Part shown: positions 11,642 to 22,700 of the stretch, piece by piece | Layout of the letters: each line of letters begins with the position of its first letter | How positions within the stretch are numbered: position 1 is the first letter of the stretch | Assembly (NCBI RefSeq): GCF_010183535.1 | Contig: NC_071329.1 | Coordinates: 11,160,001 to 11,224,000 of the forward strand | DNA from: Caenorhabditis remanei | Lineage: Eukaryota > Nematoda > Chromadorea > Rhabditida > Rhabditidae | Direction of reading: 5' to 3' | DNA: 64,000 bases | Translations under genes and position numbers: made by a program | The notes under the pieces: model-generated | The model's input: only the letters and a program-made list of their open reading frames with translations | Database searches by the model: none | What the model was told of the DNA's origin: nothing

Positions 11642-13929
11642 ATGCAAATATCTCAAGTAGAAGTTGGAGTTCCTGATCCAATTGAAGAACAACAGAAAAT
11701 ACTTGGAAGGCCGACTCCATGCACTGTTCTAGCTGTCAGTACAACTCTTTTCATTCTCATTCTTTTGATTGTGGCTCTCGGAGAACTTGGATTACATGAT
11801 AAATCAGCCTTTGAATGGAAAAAACCACCAAAAAAAGCACGGAGAGAACGTCTCGAATTACCATGTCAAACAGTTGAATGTGTCAAGTACTCTGCTTCAT
11901 TGGTTCGTTCTTAAACACAATTTCCAGTCGAAACGTTCTTTATTTGCAGCTTGAATCAATGAATTCATCAATTCATCCGTGCGACAACTTTCATGAACAT
12001 GTTTGTTCTGGATACACTCCGAAAATAAGAAATTTCGAGAAACTTCTCAAATTAATCATCTCTCATCCGAACTCTGATCACCAAAAGGCGGAGAAAATTG
12101 TTCGTAAAATGTTGGGAAAATGTATATCTGGCGACACAAATATAAATGAAAACCGTTTGAAGTTTGTTTAAATTTAAAATTTGGAATTCGAAGTTATCTT
12201 TTTTATTTCAGAACAATTATTCCATCAGATCTTCCTTTTCCAATTCTTTCTGGCAAACCAACTTCAAGCATCGAACCTGTTCCCAATTCCACATTTAAAC
12301 ATCAAGATCTCACTAAAATTCTAATACACATCAGTCGACATACACCTGATGATTGTGGAATATTCGGAATAACACCTTCAATCGATTCCGAGTTTACACT
12401 GTTTGTTATTAAACCGAATACTCCTTCGTTAACTTTTTATCAATTTCGAAATGTCCTTGATATATTAAAAAGAAGTCTTCCGAAGAGTGAGACGAATTCA
12501 ACGGAATATGAAGAAAATGTATATCAAGAGATGTTGAATGATGTTGTCGAATTGCAAAAGAAGTTGAAAGAGGTAAAATAACTGATATCATGATAAGAAG
12601 TTAATGTTTCTTCAAATTCAGATCGAGTTCGAAGCCAATCCAGAAGTCATTCGTCTTTCTGAAATTCAAGAAAATATGACTGTTGTCGATTGGGAAGAAT
12701 TGATAGACACTTGGTATCCGAATGGGAATAAAACTTTCGACAAAAAACTATTTGGTTTCCATACGACTTATTATCAAAAGGTAAGAACAAGTGTTGATAT
12801 GGTCTCCCTTGATTTCTGCTTCCAGGTGAATGATCTTCTCGAGAAAACACCTTCCGAAACCCTCTATAATTTGTTATTTCTTCGTTTTTCATTCAAAATA
12901 CTAAGAGCTGAATTATCGTCTGAACTCGAAGAAACATGCCTTCTTCAAGTTGCTAAAACTATTCCTGGAAAGATTATTTTACACGGATCAGCAGAGCCAA
13001 AAACCAAAGAATTATTCGATCAAATGCTTCAAACCATCCATAATCATCTCAGAAATTCATTGACACAACTGAAATGGATGGATTCGAGAGGAATTGAAGA
13101 GGCACAGAAAAAGTTGAATAAAACAAAGACATTATTTGGATTTGATGGGGAAGAATTGATTGATGAACTGGTTATTTCTGAAAACTCAAATTATATTTCA
13201 ACTCTTTGTCAAGTACTGAAATGGCAAGCTGACAAAATGTTCAAATCGATTGCTGAGAATTCAATTTCAGTATTTTTGAATTCTGAAGTATTCTATTCAG
13301 TTGAGAAGAATGAACTGAGTAAGTTTCGATCCGATTTTTAATGCTGTTTATTTTGTTATTTCAGCAATATCTCGTTCGTTACTTCATTATCCATTCATCT
13401 CGTTTCATCTTCCAAATTATACAAACTTTGCAACAACAGCCTCTAGAATAATTCCTCAATTGATTCATGCTTTTGATGAACGAGGAAGATATTACGATTC
13501 AAATGGAAGATACAGAGATTGGTGGAATTCAGATACAGAACAATACTTCCGGATAATTGTACGATGTTTCGAAGCAATGACTGTAAGTCTGAATAAAAAA
13601 CAAAAAAGAGAATTCAAATTTCAGCAAAATGTGTTTGGAGTAAGTGTTAGTATTGGATGGAATGCATACGATTCAACGAAAGAACCCTATGCAGTTCTCC
13701 CTGGAATGAACAAAACGGATAAAATTTTATTCTTTTATAGCCTCGTCAAAGTAGGAATGTCATGTTGTACTAATTTACAATATTAATTAATTTTCAGACA
13801 ATGTGCAATTCAGACTCGATGAAAGTGAACAACGGATTAGCAAGTGTTCCAGAGTTCATTGACGCTTTCAAATGTCGAAATGGATCGTTGATGAATTCAC
13901 AACCGACTAAGTGTAAAATGGCTTCTTGA
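11642..13929 (+). CDS. Neprilysin-like (peptidase M13) type II membrane protein lacking zinc ligands
   Basis: Eight exons (11642-11902, 11950-12161, 12212-12572, 12622-12780, 12826-13318, 13365-13582, 13625-13750, 13798-13929) give 653 residues. A transmembrane helix (about 31-53) follows a short cytosolic N-terminus. The ectodomain keeps M13 landmarks: cysteine-rich start (PCDNFHEHVC), the segment AFDERGRYYDSNGRYRDWW, LPGMNKTDKILFF, and the end PEFIDAFKCRNGSLMN. The HExxH zinc motif reads PQLIH at 526-530 and the ExxAD motif reads QNVFG at 569-573, so two histidine/glutamate positions of the active site and the third ligand are lost. It is most likely a cell-surface pseudoprotease. The exon chain is intact, with no stop or frameshift. 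Confidence 0.92.
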
Positions 13930-14054
13930 ATAAATGTGATAAGAAGTTAGATAATAATGCGTGAAATGTTTCCAATATAAACTTTCTTTTAAATTGAGTA
14001 AAGGCGCTATAAATGTTTCATTTCAATTTTTAATTTAACAAATATTACTCCGTG

Positions 14055-16345
14055 ATGGATGCTGAACAACTTCGATCAGAAGGATGTAAAGTGATTGATA
14101 TCGTGGCTGATTACTGGGAGAGTATGAGAAAAAGGAGACCACTTCCAGATGTGAAACCAGGGTTCATGAATCAATTAGTACGTTATATCATAGTTCGCTT
14201 AGTGGTCATATTGCTGACTCCAGGTATCAGCTGCCCCACCGACTGCTCCAGAGGACTGGAAAACAATTTATGAAGATTTGGAGAAAGTCGTTTTCAATCC
14301 GGCAACTCATTGGAATCATCCTCATTTCTTTGCTTATTTCCCTGCTGGACTCACTTATCATTCAATCATGGCTGATATTTTGAGTAGTGGACTGTCGTCT
14401 GTCGGATTCTCTTGGATGGCATGTCCAGCTATCACGGAATTAGAGAAGGCAATGCTAGATTGGGTTGTCGAATTGATGGGTTTACCAGAACATTTCAAGA
14501 ATTCTCATCCAGGTCCTGGGTGTGGAATCATTCAAAGTTCAGGATCAGACTCAATTCTCATTGCAATTCTCACAGCGAGAGCTGCAAAAGTAATTCGATT
14601 TCTAAATTCTAAGGCACGAAAACCTGCATTCTAGGTCGAAGAAATCAAATCCTCTCCGTCAATATTCCAGTGGCTCCCCAATTTTTCACTTGGAAAATCT
14701 CTCTATAATATTCTAAATTATAATGTTTTCAACTCGAATACAGACCGACCGAGCTATGATTCAACTGACGTCATCACTCCATTCTATCATGATCCCCGTG
14801 TATTTCAAAACTTTGTAATGTATTTCTGTGATCAAGGACACTCTTCAATTGAAAAAGGAGCATGGCTTGCTGGCGTCAGATATCGGAAATTGAAAGCAAT
14901 CAAAGGATATTTGGGAAACTATGGACTCGATCCAGATGCATTGAGAAAAGCTGTGCAGGTTTGAAACGAGTCTGAATATTTGATTTATTGAAGTTTATTT
15001 CAGGAAGACCGTGACCGTGGATATATTCCGTTCATGTTGATTGTAACTGTTGGAACGACGTCGTCTTGTGGAATTGATGAAATTGAGAGATTAACACCGA
15101 TATGTAAAGCGGAAGGACTTTATGTTCACGTGGATTCTGCATATGCAGGTAAACTCAGAAGCTTCAATCGTATACTGTAGAAGGCATACTTACAAACCGG
15201 GCCGGCGCGTAACTTGCTTCAAACTCAATATTATGAGCTGAAAAATATACAAAAATGTAGGTCTCAGCAAGTTCTATGACACTGAGCTACTATGGGCCGG
15301 ATGGCTAATCGTTAATGTTCCGCGGGCCGGAAAAAAGTGTCAAAAAACGCGAAAATGGCCAAAAAAGCCATTCTAGCCCAGCCCGCGGCACATTAACGAA
15401 TAGCCACCCGGCCAGTAGTAGGTCAGTCTGAACTTGCTGAGACCTACATTTTGGGATCTTTTTCGGCTCATAATATTGAGTTTGAAGCAAGTTACGCGCC
15501 GGCCCGTTTCATCCCGGTTTGCAAGTATGGTAGAAGGAAATGTTTTAGGTTCATATGCGTTATGTGAAGAGAATAGATATTTACTAAACGGAGTAGAGAA
15601 CGTCGATTCATACAATACAAATCTTCATAAAGCAGGAATGATCAACTTCGATTGTTCTCCGATGTGGTTTAAAAACGGAACATATGCATCTCGTTATTAT
15701 AATGTTGATGCAATTCATTTAGCACATGAATATCAATCAACTGGAACTGATTACCGAGTAGGGTTTCTGAATTGAATCAGAAGATTTTTTTATTCCTTCC
15801 AGCACTTGGAAATTCCACTGGGTCGTCGTTTTCGTTCTCTAAAATTATGGTTTACGTTGAGAAATTGGGGAGCCGACAAGATTAAAGATTATCTACGAGG
15901 AGTGAGTTTGAGTTTAAAGTATGATTGTTCTACAATTCAATTATTTCAGACTATGGACATCGCAATTTTCTTCTCAAAGATAATAGTGGAAGATCAGAAG
16001 TTCCAACTTTTTGTTCCGCCAATACTCGGATTGTGCTGCTTTCGCCTCCGAAATGTAGGTTCAGCCGCAGCTATAATCACTTCCGAAATCGACTATATCG
16101 TTATTTCAGCATTCGAATTCTGACAACGAACGCCTCTGCACTGCCATCAATAGAGACCGACGTATTCACATTGTTCCATCAACGGTATATTCCCATTTTC
16201 TATGTTTCAACTAGATCTTTTTTTCCAGATTCACAGCATTTTCTTCCTCCGTTTTGCAGTTGGATCTCCAATGACCACGAAAGAAGATGCGGTTCACGCG
16301 AAGAAAATCATTTTTGAAATTGCAAATAACTTATTTAAGAAATAA
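14055..16345 (+). CDS. PLP-dependent aromatic amino acid / histidine decarboxylase-like protein
   Basis: Nine exons (14055-14177, 14224-14589, 14635-14958, 15004-15148, 15549-15757, 15803-15901, 15950-16054, 16110-16184, 16229-16345) give 520 residues of the group II decarboxylase fold. Landmarks are HPHFFAYFPAG, GFSWMACPAITELE, DQGHSSIEKGAW, HVDSAYAGS (PLP-binding Asp), and the Schiff-base lysine at about residue 347 in NLHKAGMINFDC, where relatives have NPHKW. The C-terminus aligns with DOPA decarboxylase (DQKFQLFVPPILGLCCFRL). It would make an amine from an aromatic amino acid in cytosol, if active; substrate cannot be told. Intron 6 (48 bases) has no stop and keeps frame. Intron 4 carries a transposon. 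Confidence 0.92.
15185..15529. mobile_element. 345-bp non-autonomous inverted-repeat transposon in an intron
   Basis: The ends are CATACTT...CAAACCGGG and the complement, and long inverted arms continue inward around CGCGCCGGCCC and GTAGGTCTCAGCAAG. It is flanked by an exact 8-base duplication GTAGAAGG (15177-15184 and 15530-15537). Removing the element plus one duplicate shrinks the host intron from 400 to 47 bases, the usual size here. Eight-base duplications suggest a hAT-type transposase acted in trans. No coding capacity. Confidence 0.9.
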
Positions 16346-16971
16346 AATGTATTAAACGCTGGGAAGATTTGTGTATGTGTGGTTTTGACCCAGTCGCCCG
16401 GTCAAGTCTGTTAAGTGAAATTCTGAAGATATCATCATTTTTCGCATGCGAAAAAACGTCATAGTTCGACAAACCAGGTGATAATTCATCTACCTGTGGA
16501 GAAGACTACAAAACTACAAAACTCCGAAACTAATAAGAAAATAGTATTTTCATTTCACATTTACGATGTCACGTCCTATAACTCCATGGTCTCTCGAGCG
16601 TCTTCCCTAGTTAGCTCATTCTCACCATATCATTCGTATAAATTGAATAATTGTTTCGTCTGCTTTAGCTACATTCAATGTAACATCCATCAAAAACCAC
16701 GTCGATTCTGAATGGTTTTTAATGAAGTCATTTTGATGAGATGATAAGAGAAGAATCACGAGAAACAAACCCATTTAACTTTCTATTTGACCCACGATTT
16801 TCGATCAACAGTGTAGTGTACAGTATCTTCAAAAATCTTTGATTTTGCGATATCATCTTCCAAGGGAAACAAATGATAAACACTATCTGTTTCTCTCTTT
16901 CTGACACTATAAAAACAACGAATCAAATTAGGAAAACTTAATTTTCCAACAAGAAATTCTGAAGTTTAAAA
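16346..16971. other. Intergenic stretch, promoter side of the small peptide gene
   Basis: No coding frame with splice support is seen. The right end holds a TATA-like box listed separately. ORFs here have random composition. Confidence 0.4.
16908..16914 (+). promoter_or_regulatory. TATA-like box
   Basis: TATAAAA lies 58 bases before the start codon of the small secreted peptide gene at 16972, the distance expected for a TATA box with a short leader. Confidence 0.5.
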
Positions 16972-17228
16972 ATGAATTCGCACCTATTCTTCTGGATTTT
17001 CTTGGTTGTTTTCGCGGTCTTTTCGACGAAACAAATTGAATCAAAGTGAGTTTTCCTATAATTCGCCGACCTAGATTTATCTGAAATATTCTTCTTTTCA
17101 GTGTATTGACACGAGTGAAACGCCAATGGGGATTCGGATATCCACTATTCGGAGGAATCGGAAATTCGTGGGAGGTGCCGAGTAATCTACCAACTTATTG
17201 GGGTCATAATGCATATGCTGGACGATAG
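16972..17228 (+). CDS. Small secreted peptide precursor (QWGFG type)
   Basis: Two exons (16972-17045, 17102-17228) encode 66 residues. Residues 1-20 are a clear signal peptide (HLFFWIFLVVFAVF). A Lys-Arg processing site precedes QWGFGYPLFGGIG and a Trp/Gly/Tyr-containing tail ending NAYAGR. The layout matches nematode neuropeptide-like or antimicrobial peptides of the QWGYGG/YGGW kind, which are secreted, often by epidermis. It lies 1.2 kb from a pair of YGGW genes, which supports a local peptide cluster. The mature activity is inferred only. Confidence 0.75.
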
Positions 17229-17416
17229 AATTTCTGAATTAATAAAGTTTTCATCAGGCTTCAAGTATTTATATATATTTTTTGGCAAAAAAGGATCCAG
17301 GCAAGAAATATTATTAAGAATACGGGAAGTCCTGTATGAGATTATTGACTTATTGGTAATTTCCGGATTATCATAAAGAGAGATCGTCAGGATAATTGAA
17401 TCAATTAAAATATAAA

Positions 17417-17956
17417 TTATCCTGATGGTCCTGGTGAATCGGAAGCAGATCTTTCCAGTGCGTCATCTTCTGCGTCAGTCGGAATTCCATAAATAATTCT
17501 CAGCTCTTCTGGAGTTTTCTCTTTCGCCATATCACCAATAACTCTGCAGCAATAGTCCATTAGTTTTGGAATATCGAGATAATTGGTTGCCAGAATCAAT
17601 TGAAAAAGTTCCTCATTATCGATACTCAGCAGTTGTCGATCCCATTCCGGAACGACAAACTCTCTTATAAAGTTCGTATATGCCTGTTCCTCCTCATCAT
17701 ATTTGTGGCGTTCGCAGAATTGGACAATTCTTTCCATATTCCTCCCGTTGACATTCTCAACTGGAATCGGGTTATCCAATGCGTTTTCGGCAGTCAATCC
17801 AAGATTTGTAATGAGATCCCAGAGAGTTTTTGATAGTTTAACTGCATGCTCACTTATTGTGAAAACGTGATTGTCACTTGAAATTATTTTGTATAAAACA
17901 GGATTTTCTTTGACTTCTTCGATTTGCACAATGGGAACTTCAGGCTCTAGAGACAT
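17417..17956 (-). CDS. Skp1-related protein (SCF ubiquitin ligase adaptor)
   Basis: A single uninterrupted frame of 179 residues from ATG 17956, which follows a TTTCAG acceptor by nine bases, so the longer upstream reading is rejected. The N-terminal BTB/POZ-like Skp1 fold is recognisable (YKIISSDNHVF, LITNLG) and the C-terminal F-box-binding helices contain EFVVPEWDRQLL, ELFQLILATNYLDI and MDYCCRVIGDMAKEKTPEELR. Skp1 proteins link cullin-1 to F-box substrate receptors. Caenorhabditis has many such skr paralogues. The tail after about residue 165 is acidic and Ser-rich, unlike the short WENQWCEEK-type end of canonical Skp1, and lacks that end. Confidence 0.93.
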   Translation of the reverse strand: MSLEPEVPIVQIEEVKENPVLYKIISSDNHVFTISEHAVKLSKTLWDLITNLGLTAENALDNPIPVENVNGRNMERIVQFCERHKYDEEEQAYTNFIREFVVPEWDRQLLSIDNEELFQLILATNYLDIPKLMDYCCRVIGDMAKEKTPEELRIIYGIPTDAEDDALERSASDSPGPSG

Positions 17957-18378
17957 GATGTTTACCTGAAATCTAGTATAATTGGATTGATTCGAATCGG
18001 AGAGAACAAGAATAATTGGAAAAGGATCCAGAAGAAAAACATGAAAATTATATCGACTAACAGAAACGCTCGTTAAGAACTTAAAACTTCGAATGTACCA
18101 AAGAATAAGCAGAAAACTCAAAACATCAATAGAGGAGGGTCTTTTTCCGGGCAAATGTGCAAACACTTCGAGGGACACTAACACGCAAACTCACATGCAA
18201 AGAGTTTTTGAGATAGTGAAATAAGAGAATTCGAGAGTGGAAGTTGGTTGAGATTTCGACGTCGGTTATTGAACATGTTAGAGTAAAAAATGAAATGACA
18301 GGTTTATTTACATTTCTAGATAATATATTAATGTAAAAGAACAGAAGGATGAAACAAAATTACAAAGAAAAGTGAGAC
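17957..18378. other. Spacer between Skp1-related gene and first YGGW gene
   Basis: Contains the 5' leader and upstream region of the Skp1-related gene and the 3' flank of the minus-strand glycine-rich gene. No further gene is seen. Confidence 0.4.
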
Positions 18379-18764
18379 TCAACGTCCCCAAAAACCGTTG
18401 TTAAAGCTGCTGTATCCTCCAGAACTGAAACTCGAGTAGCTACCCCAAGAACTGCTTCCATAACTTCCACCCATTGGATATCCACCTCCATAACCTCCAT
18501 AACCCATTCCAGGATATCCTCCTCCGTATCCACCATACATCCCTGGATAACCACCTCCCCATCCTCCATATCTCTTTTCACGATGTCTGGAAATAAAGAA
18601 ATTTGCAACTCTTCAAGTTTTTAGAGAACTTACCCATGTGGTGCTTTCCATCCCAAATTTTTTGGATGATTCAAGTTTTTTGCAGTTGTTTCTTCGTTTT
18701 CTGAGGCGTTTAACGCTGCCATCAGAACTCCAAAAACGATAAAACTGAAGAATAAAATATTCAT
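18379..18764 (-). CDS. Glycine/tyrosine-rich secreted peptide precursor (YGGW type), copy 1
   Basis: Minus-strand exons 18764-18634 and 18586-18379 encode 112 residues. A signal peptide (LFFSFIVFGVLMAALNA) is followed by a short spacer (NHPKNLGW), a Lys-Arg site and a tail of GGYPGMYGGYGGGYP-type repeats rich in Gly, Tyr, Ser. This resembles the nematode YGGW neuropeptide-like/caenacin antimicrobial families, induced in epidermis; that role is inferred. It is divergent from copy 2 at 19281, with which its second exon is nearly identical at the base level. Confidence 0.85.
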
Positions 18765-19280
18765 TTTGTTTTAAAGCTGATGGATTAATTTTCGAATTTA
18801 TACGAGTCTTCCAACAGTTATTTTGGTATTCATTTCTGCCCTCTTCTTCATGATTTTTTTGAAAAACAATTCGGCAAATTCATGAAGTTTTCTGAATTAA
18901 TATTTTAACATCCTTGTTTTATTTTTGCAGAGGAATCATCTAAACGTGGATTCCCACTGTTTACTTCTTTTACAACTATCACAGTTGACCCAACGACTAC
19001 AGATTGAATCATCAAAAGTGCATTTCGACCAGAAGACATAGATGGAAAACCGGATTTTGTTCTGATTTGGTGGGGAAGGAATGATTTGACGAATCACTGT
19101 CTCGTCTACGTTTTCAGCCAACTTGGTCACTACGGGAACGGGAAGAACAAAAAGAACAAAATATCAAAAAATACGGTGACGGAGAAGAAAAAACAAATGT
19201 ATAAAAAGAGAAGTGAGAATTGAAATGATCCACACTTTCAGTCTTTTGTCTTTTCTTCTCCATTTTGTTTTCATTTAATA
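18765..19280. promoter_or_regulatory. Shared 516-base divergent promoter region of the YGGW gene pair
   Basis: The two start codons point away from each other across this interval. TATAAAA at 19200-19206 serves the plus gene. On the minus strand a TATAAAT-like sequence lies near 18795-18802, about 35 bases above ATG 18764. An ORF on the minus strand at 18936-19130 has no support. Confidence 0.5.
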
Positions 19281-19664
19281 ATGCATTCGACTACATTATT
19301 CTTCCTTGTTGCTGGTCTCCTTCTAGCTGTTTGCTTGGCATCTGAAGATTTAGGAAATTCTGAATTCAATCATCCAAAGAATTTGATTTGGAGATCTCCT
19401 GAAGGGTAAGCACTCGTTTTTACTTGTCGTTCAAAACCAAGAACTTTCAGTATTCGTGTCAAAAGATATGGAGGATGGGGAGGAGGTTATCCAGGAATGT
19501 ACGGTGGATACGGTGGAGGATATCCTGGAATGGGAGGATATGGAGGCGGTTATGGAGGTGGATATCCAATGGGTGGAAGTTATGGAAGCAGTTCTTGGGG
19601 TAGCTACTCAAGTTCCAGATCTGGAGGATATAGCAGCTTTAACAACGGATACTTTGGACGATAA
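19281..19664 (+). CDS. Glycine/tyrosine-rich secreted peptide precursor (YGGW type), copy 2
   Basis: Exons 19281-19405 and 19451-19664 encode 112 residues, the same length as copy 1. Signal peptide (TTLFFLVAGLLLAVCLA), spacer NHPKNLIW, Lys-Arg at the start of the mature part, then YGGWGGGYPGMYGGYGG repeats. Exon 1 has diverged from copy 1 (only NHPKNL and the hydrophobic pattern are shared), but exon 2 includes a stretch of more than 50 identical bases ending at SSSWGSYS. A secreted antimicrobial or cuticle-associated peptide is the likely role. Confidence 0.85.
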
Positions 19665-19955
19665 TTGTCTCATACTTGATCTCAGTTAGTCTATCTTCTA
19701 ATGTTACTTATTTTATTTCAAAAATGAACGTTTTTCAATTTGAATTTCATAGGGTTTCGTTTTTAACGTTTTAAATCATTCTAGCTTAGTTCGTCTGTGG
19801 TGAGCGGTCTATGTAATTTCAACTGTTAACACAAAACTAGGAAAATATAATTTTCTAAACAAAAATAATTAATGAACGATGCAATATAACCGTTAAAAGT
19901 AGGAATGGGACACGATTGGAATGATACACGATAAATGAACATGATGATGTTGGTT

Positions 19956-21932
19956 CTACCAAATTGAAAACTTCGACGGTGGTTGTTTTTTCTTTGGTGA
20001 AGAAAGGTTTGATTTGGAGAGGAAACTGCAAATGAATTATATTAGAAATGTAAAAGAAATTTACAACCTTACCTAAAGTCAAATGGAGAAAAGTCGGCAG
20101 TAATTACAGGAGCTGAAAGAGTATCTTTGATACTTTCCGGAATATATTTTTTGGTTGATGAACTGGAACCACTTCCTGAAGATGAATTGGTGGTACTTTT
20201 TCGTTTTCTTTCCCTGCGCTTGTCCGGAGTCGAGAATGCACAAAAATGAGAGGAAGACGGGTAGTGGTGATCCGTTCGTGATACTTTTGACTTATTTTCA
20301 GAGCAACTGAGCACATTGAGATTGAACTAAACGTGATATGATGATTTCATTTTAGTATTAATTGTAAACATACAAAGTCTTCTTGACTATCAAGATTCTC
20401 CGTTTCATTAAGAAAATCTAGTGGAGAGTCATCGAGAATTTGATTTTCAGCGACCGATAATTTATTTTCTGGTCCCGAACTAAACGAAGGATCATATTCT
20501 GCTTCTTTATCTTGTTGTTATTCTTCAAAATCGCTGGAAAAATAAGAGAGATTCACATAATTTCATTACGCCATACTTACCTCGAAACAACATCATGTGA
20601 ATAAAATGGATCTCTTGGCAGAGATTCAGTACCATCATTCAAATCTTCTCGAAGCAGTAGCCAGTCGGATCGTTCCACTAGCATATCATATAATGGAAGT
20701 GACTTCTTACAATCTTTATCTTTCTGTAAAAAATTTTATGTTTGAGAGAATATCCTCGAACTTGACCGAACCGTTTGCGCCAGAGCAGCAACTATCAAAG
20801 TCTTCTCCACTTTTCCAAGTGTAGTATCCGTGTGTTTTTGAAGTGAGAGAGACGGTAACACTCCGATTCTATCGAGCCGTGAAGAAAATCGATCAACCGT
20901 TTTCTCAAAGCCAGGCGGATTTTCGAATTTGATTGTTTTGTGGGGCTTTAAAGAACTCATTCCGGGGTCGGTATCGCATTTTTTGAGCCACGGAAGTAAA
21001 GACGTGCTATGAGCTACATCCGTCGTTTTGTTTTTCATTGGAAACTCTTCTTCCGACTTTATTCTTTCTGGAGATGGAGGGCCGAAAGTTTTTTCGTGTC
21101 TTCCGAGCGGATTATCAACGGGATTCCATGATAGCGGATGGTTGCTTCTCGAATACTTGGAAAACTTGGGTACTTTCTGTTGTGATGTGGAATAAGTTTT
21201 TGATAAATTAGGATGCTTGTTAGACGAGCTCTGGAAAAATGAGCTATGCCCAGGACTTTCCTCGTACATTAACTAAAATACCTCGATTTGATTCACTTGA
21301 ATAGTTGGAGCCGAGCTCTTTGCATTTGCGAACATTCCATCCAAAACATGAAGCTTTTTGTCTTCCTGTAAAAAACTTAATTTTCAAAAATTGAGGACGA
21401 AATCCCATAGCTTATTACAGTCAACAAAAAATCAATCAAAACTATAGAGCAACAAGAAATTCACTAGAAATTCAAATTAATCGTGACATTCAATTTTCGT
21501 CTATGATCATATGTTTGATATCGAGAGGAGAACTTTGAAAAACTATTACTAACTACTTAACTACTCGCCAACTAACTAAACATGTTGTAAGTTTTCGATA
21601 AATTTAGCCGTGGTTACTTTTTGAAAATTGCCATTTTGAGCTGCTCGGAGACCTGAAAAATTGAAGTGAATATATGTGGAGAAAAGAAACCAACTTGGTT
21701 TGATAGACCGGAAGCTGGATACTTTTTGATAATTTTCAGAAGTCCTCCTTTTCCCGAACTTCGGTCGCCATTCTCCTTTTCGTGGAAACATTTTCAGTAC
21801 GAAAATCGTCTTCAAATTATTTAAAGCGGTTTCTTTCGAATACGGTAGTCGCGGCAGAACCCGTTTTAACTTTGTAACGTTGCGTCTTTCAAACAGTAAT
21901 CCGCGCTCACTTCTTTCGAGATTTTCAATCAA
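19956..21932 (-). pseudogene. Eight-exon gene of unknown function with one in-frame TAA
   Basis: Minus-strand exons 21932-21695, 21652-21582, 21365-21282, 21230-20772, 20723-20581, 20533-20374, 20326-20073 and 20025-19956 join in phase to 493 codons. The only break is TAA at 20518-20520 in SDFEE-stop-QQDKEAEYD. One C-to-T change of CAA inside an E/Q run would explain it. Basic and Ser-rich stretches (DKRRERKRKSTTNSSSGSGSSSS near the C-terminus) and no globular domain suggest a nuclear or RNA-related disordered protein. I do not recognise it. Truncation at the stop would remove about 180 residues. Confidence 0.65.
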
Positions 21933-22118
21933 TTTACTTCATTATCACATATTTTCCGAGATAATCTTTCTCTTAATTGTTCATTTCCTTCATGTTTTTG
22001 ATTGTTTAATATGCCCGAATATAGTAGGCCAAGCATTGCTCTCCATTTTTTCCTGATGCGATCAATTACGCTATATTCCGCGCTCAATTATTTTTCCTCG
22101 TTCCCCACATTGTTGTAA

Positions 22119-22372
22119 TGGACCTATTCTCGACATATTCACAAGGTAGCAAAAAAAGCAAAAAACTATTTTTTACTACAAGCAAAAAATAGTTTTTTGC
22201 TTTTTTTGCTACCTTGTGAATACTGTGAAAAAAATAAAGTTTGGCCAAGGATTTTCAAAAAAAATTTTCGCGCCCAAAACACTTTAGTGCATTTGTGAAC
22301 TAAAGCGTTTTGGGCGCGAAAATTTTTTTTGAAAATCCTTGGCCAAACTTTATTTTTTTCACAGTAGGTCCA
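22119..22372. repeat. 254-bp composite inverted-repeat element
   Basis: Ends TGGACCTA and TAGGTCCA are inverted. Inside are two long hairpins in tandem: one near 22140-22220 (CACAAGGTAGCAAAAAAAGC and complement) and one at about 22222-22365 (AAGTTTGGCCAAGGATTTTC and complement). No coding capacity. It has the same length and similar outer bases as the element at 47565-47818. Confidence 0.8.
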
Positions 22373-22700
22373 TAGCACTTTTCTCCAAAAATGTGTTTTT
22401 AAAAAGTCAAATCTGAATCAAGTCTATAAAAGGTTTTCCATTATAATTTTAATTTCTACTATTATTTCAAAGAAAGTTGCCCACGAATAAACTGTATCTG
22501 AAATCATGCCATTGAAAAGCATTCAGTCTAACTGTTACTGAAATCTCAACACAAGCTTGTGTACACTCTTTATTTGAGAACATAGCAAATCTGCTCTGTT
22601 GAAAGTCTACCCCCTCTTCCCCAAAGCGGCGGCAGTTTCGAACAAGAGATTGTTTCTCCTCTTTATTTCTCTTGAAACTGCGTTAAAAATGTTTATATCA

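Noticed and set aside
17957..18184. 76-residue N-terminal extension of the Skp1-related ORF
   Set aside because: A TTTCAG acceptor and ATG at 17956 mark the real start; the extension has no Skp1 similarity.
21849..21900. eIF4E-binding motif in the first exon of the interrupted gene (PYSKETAL)
   Set aside because: The spacing of the leucine does not fit Y-x4-L-hydrophobic.
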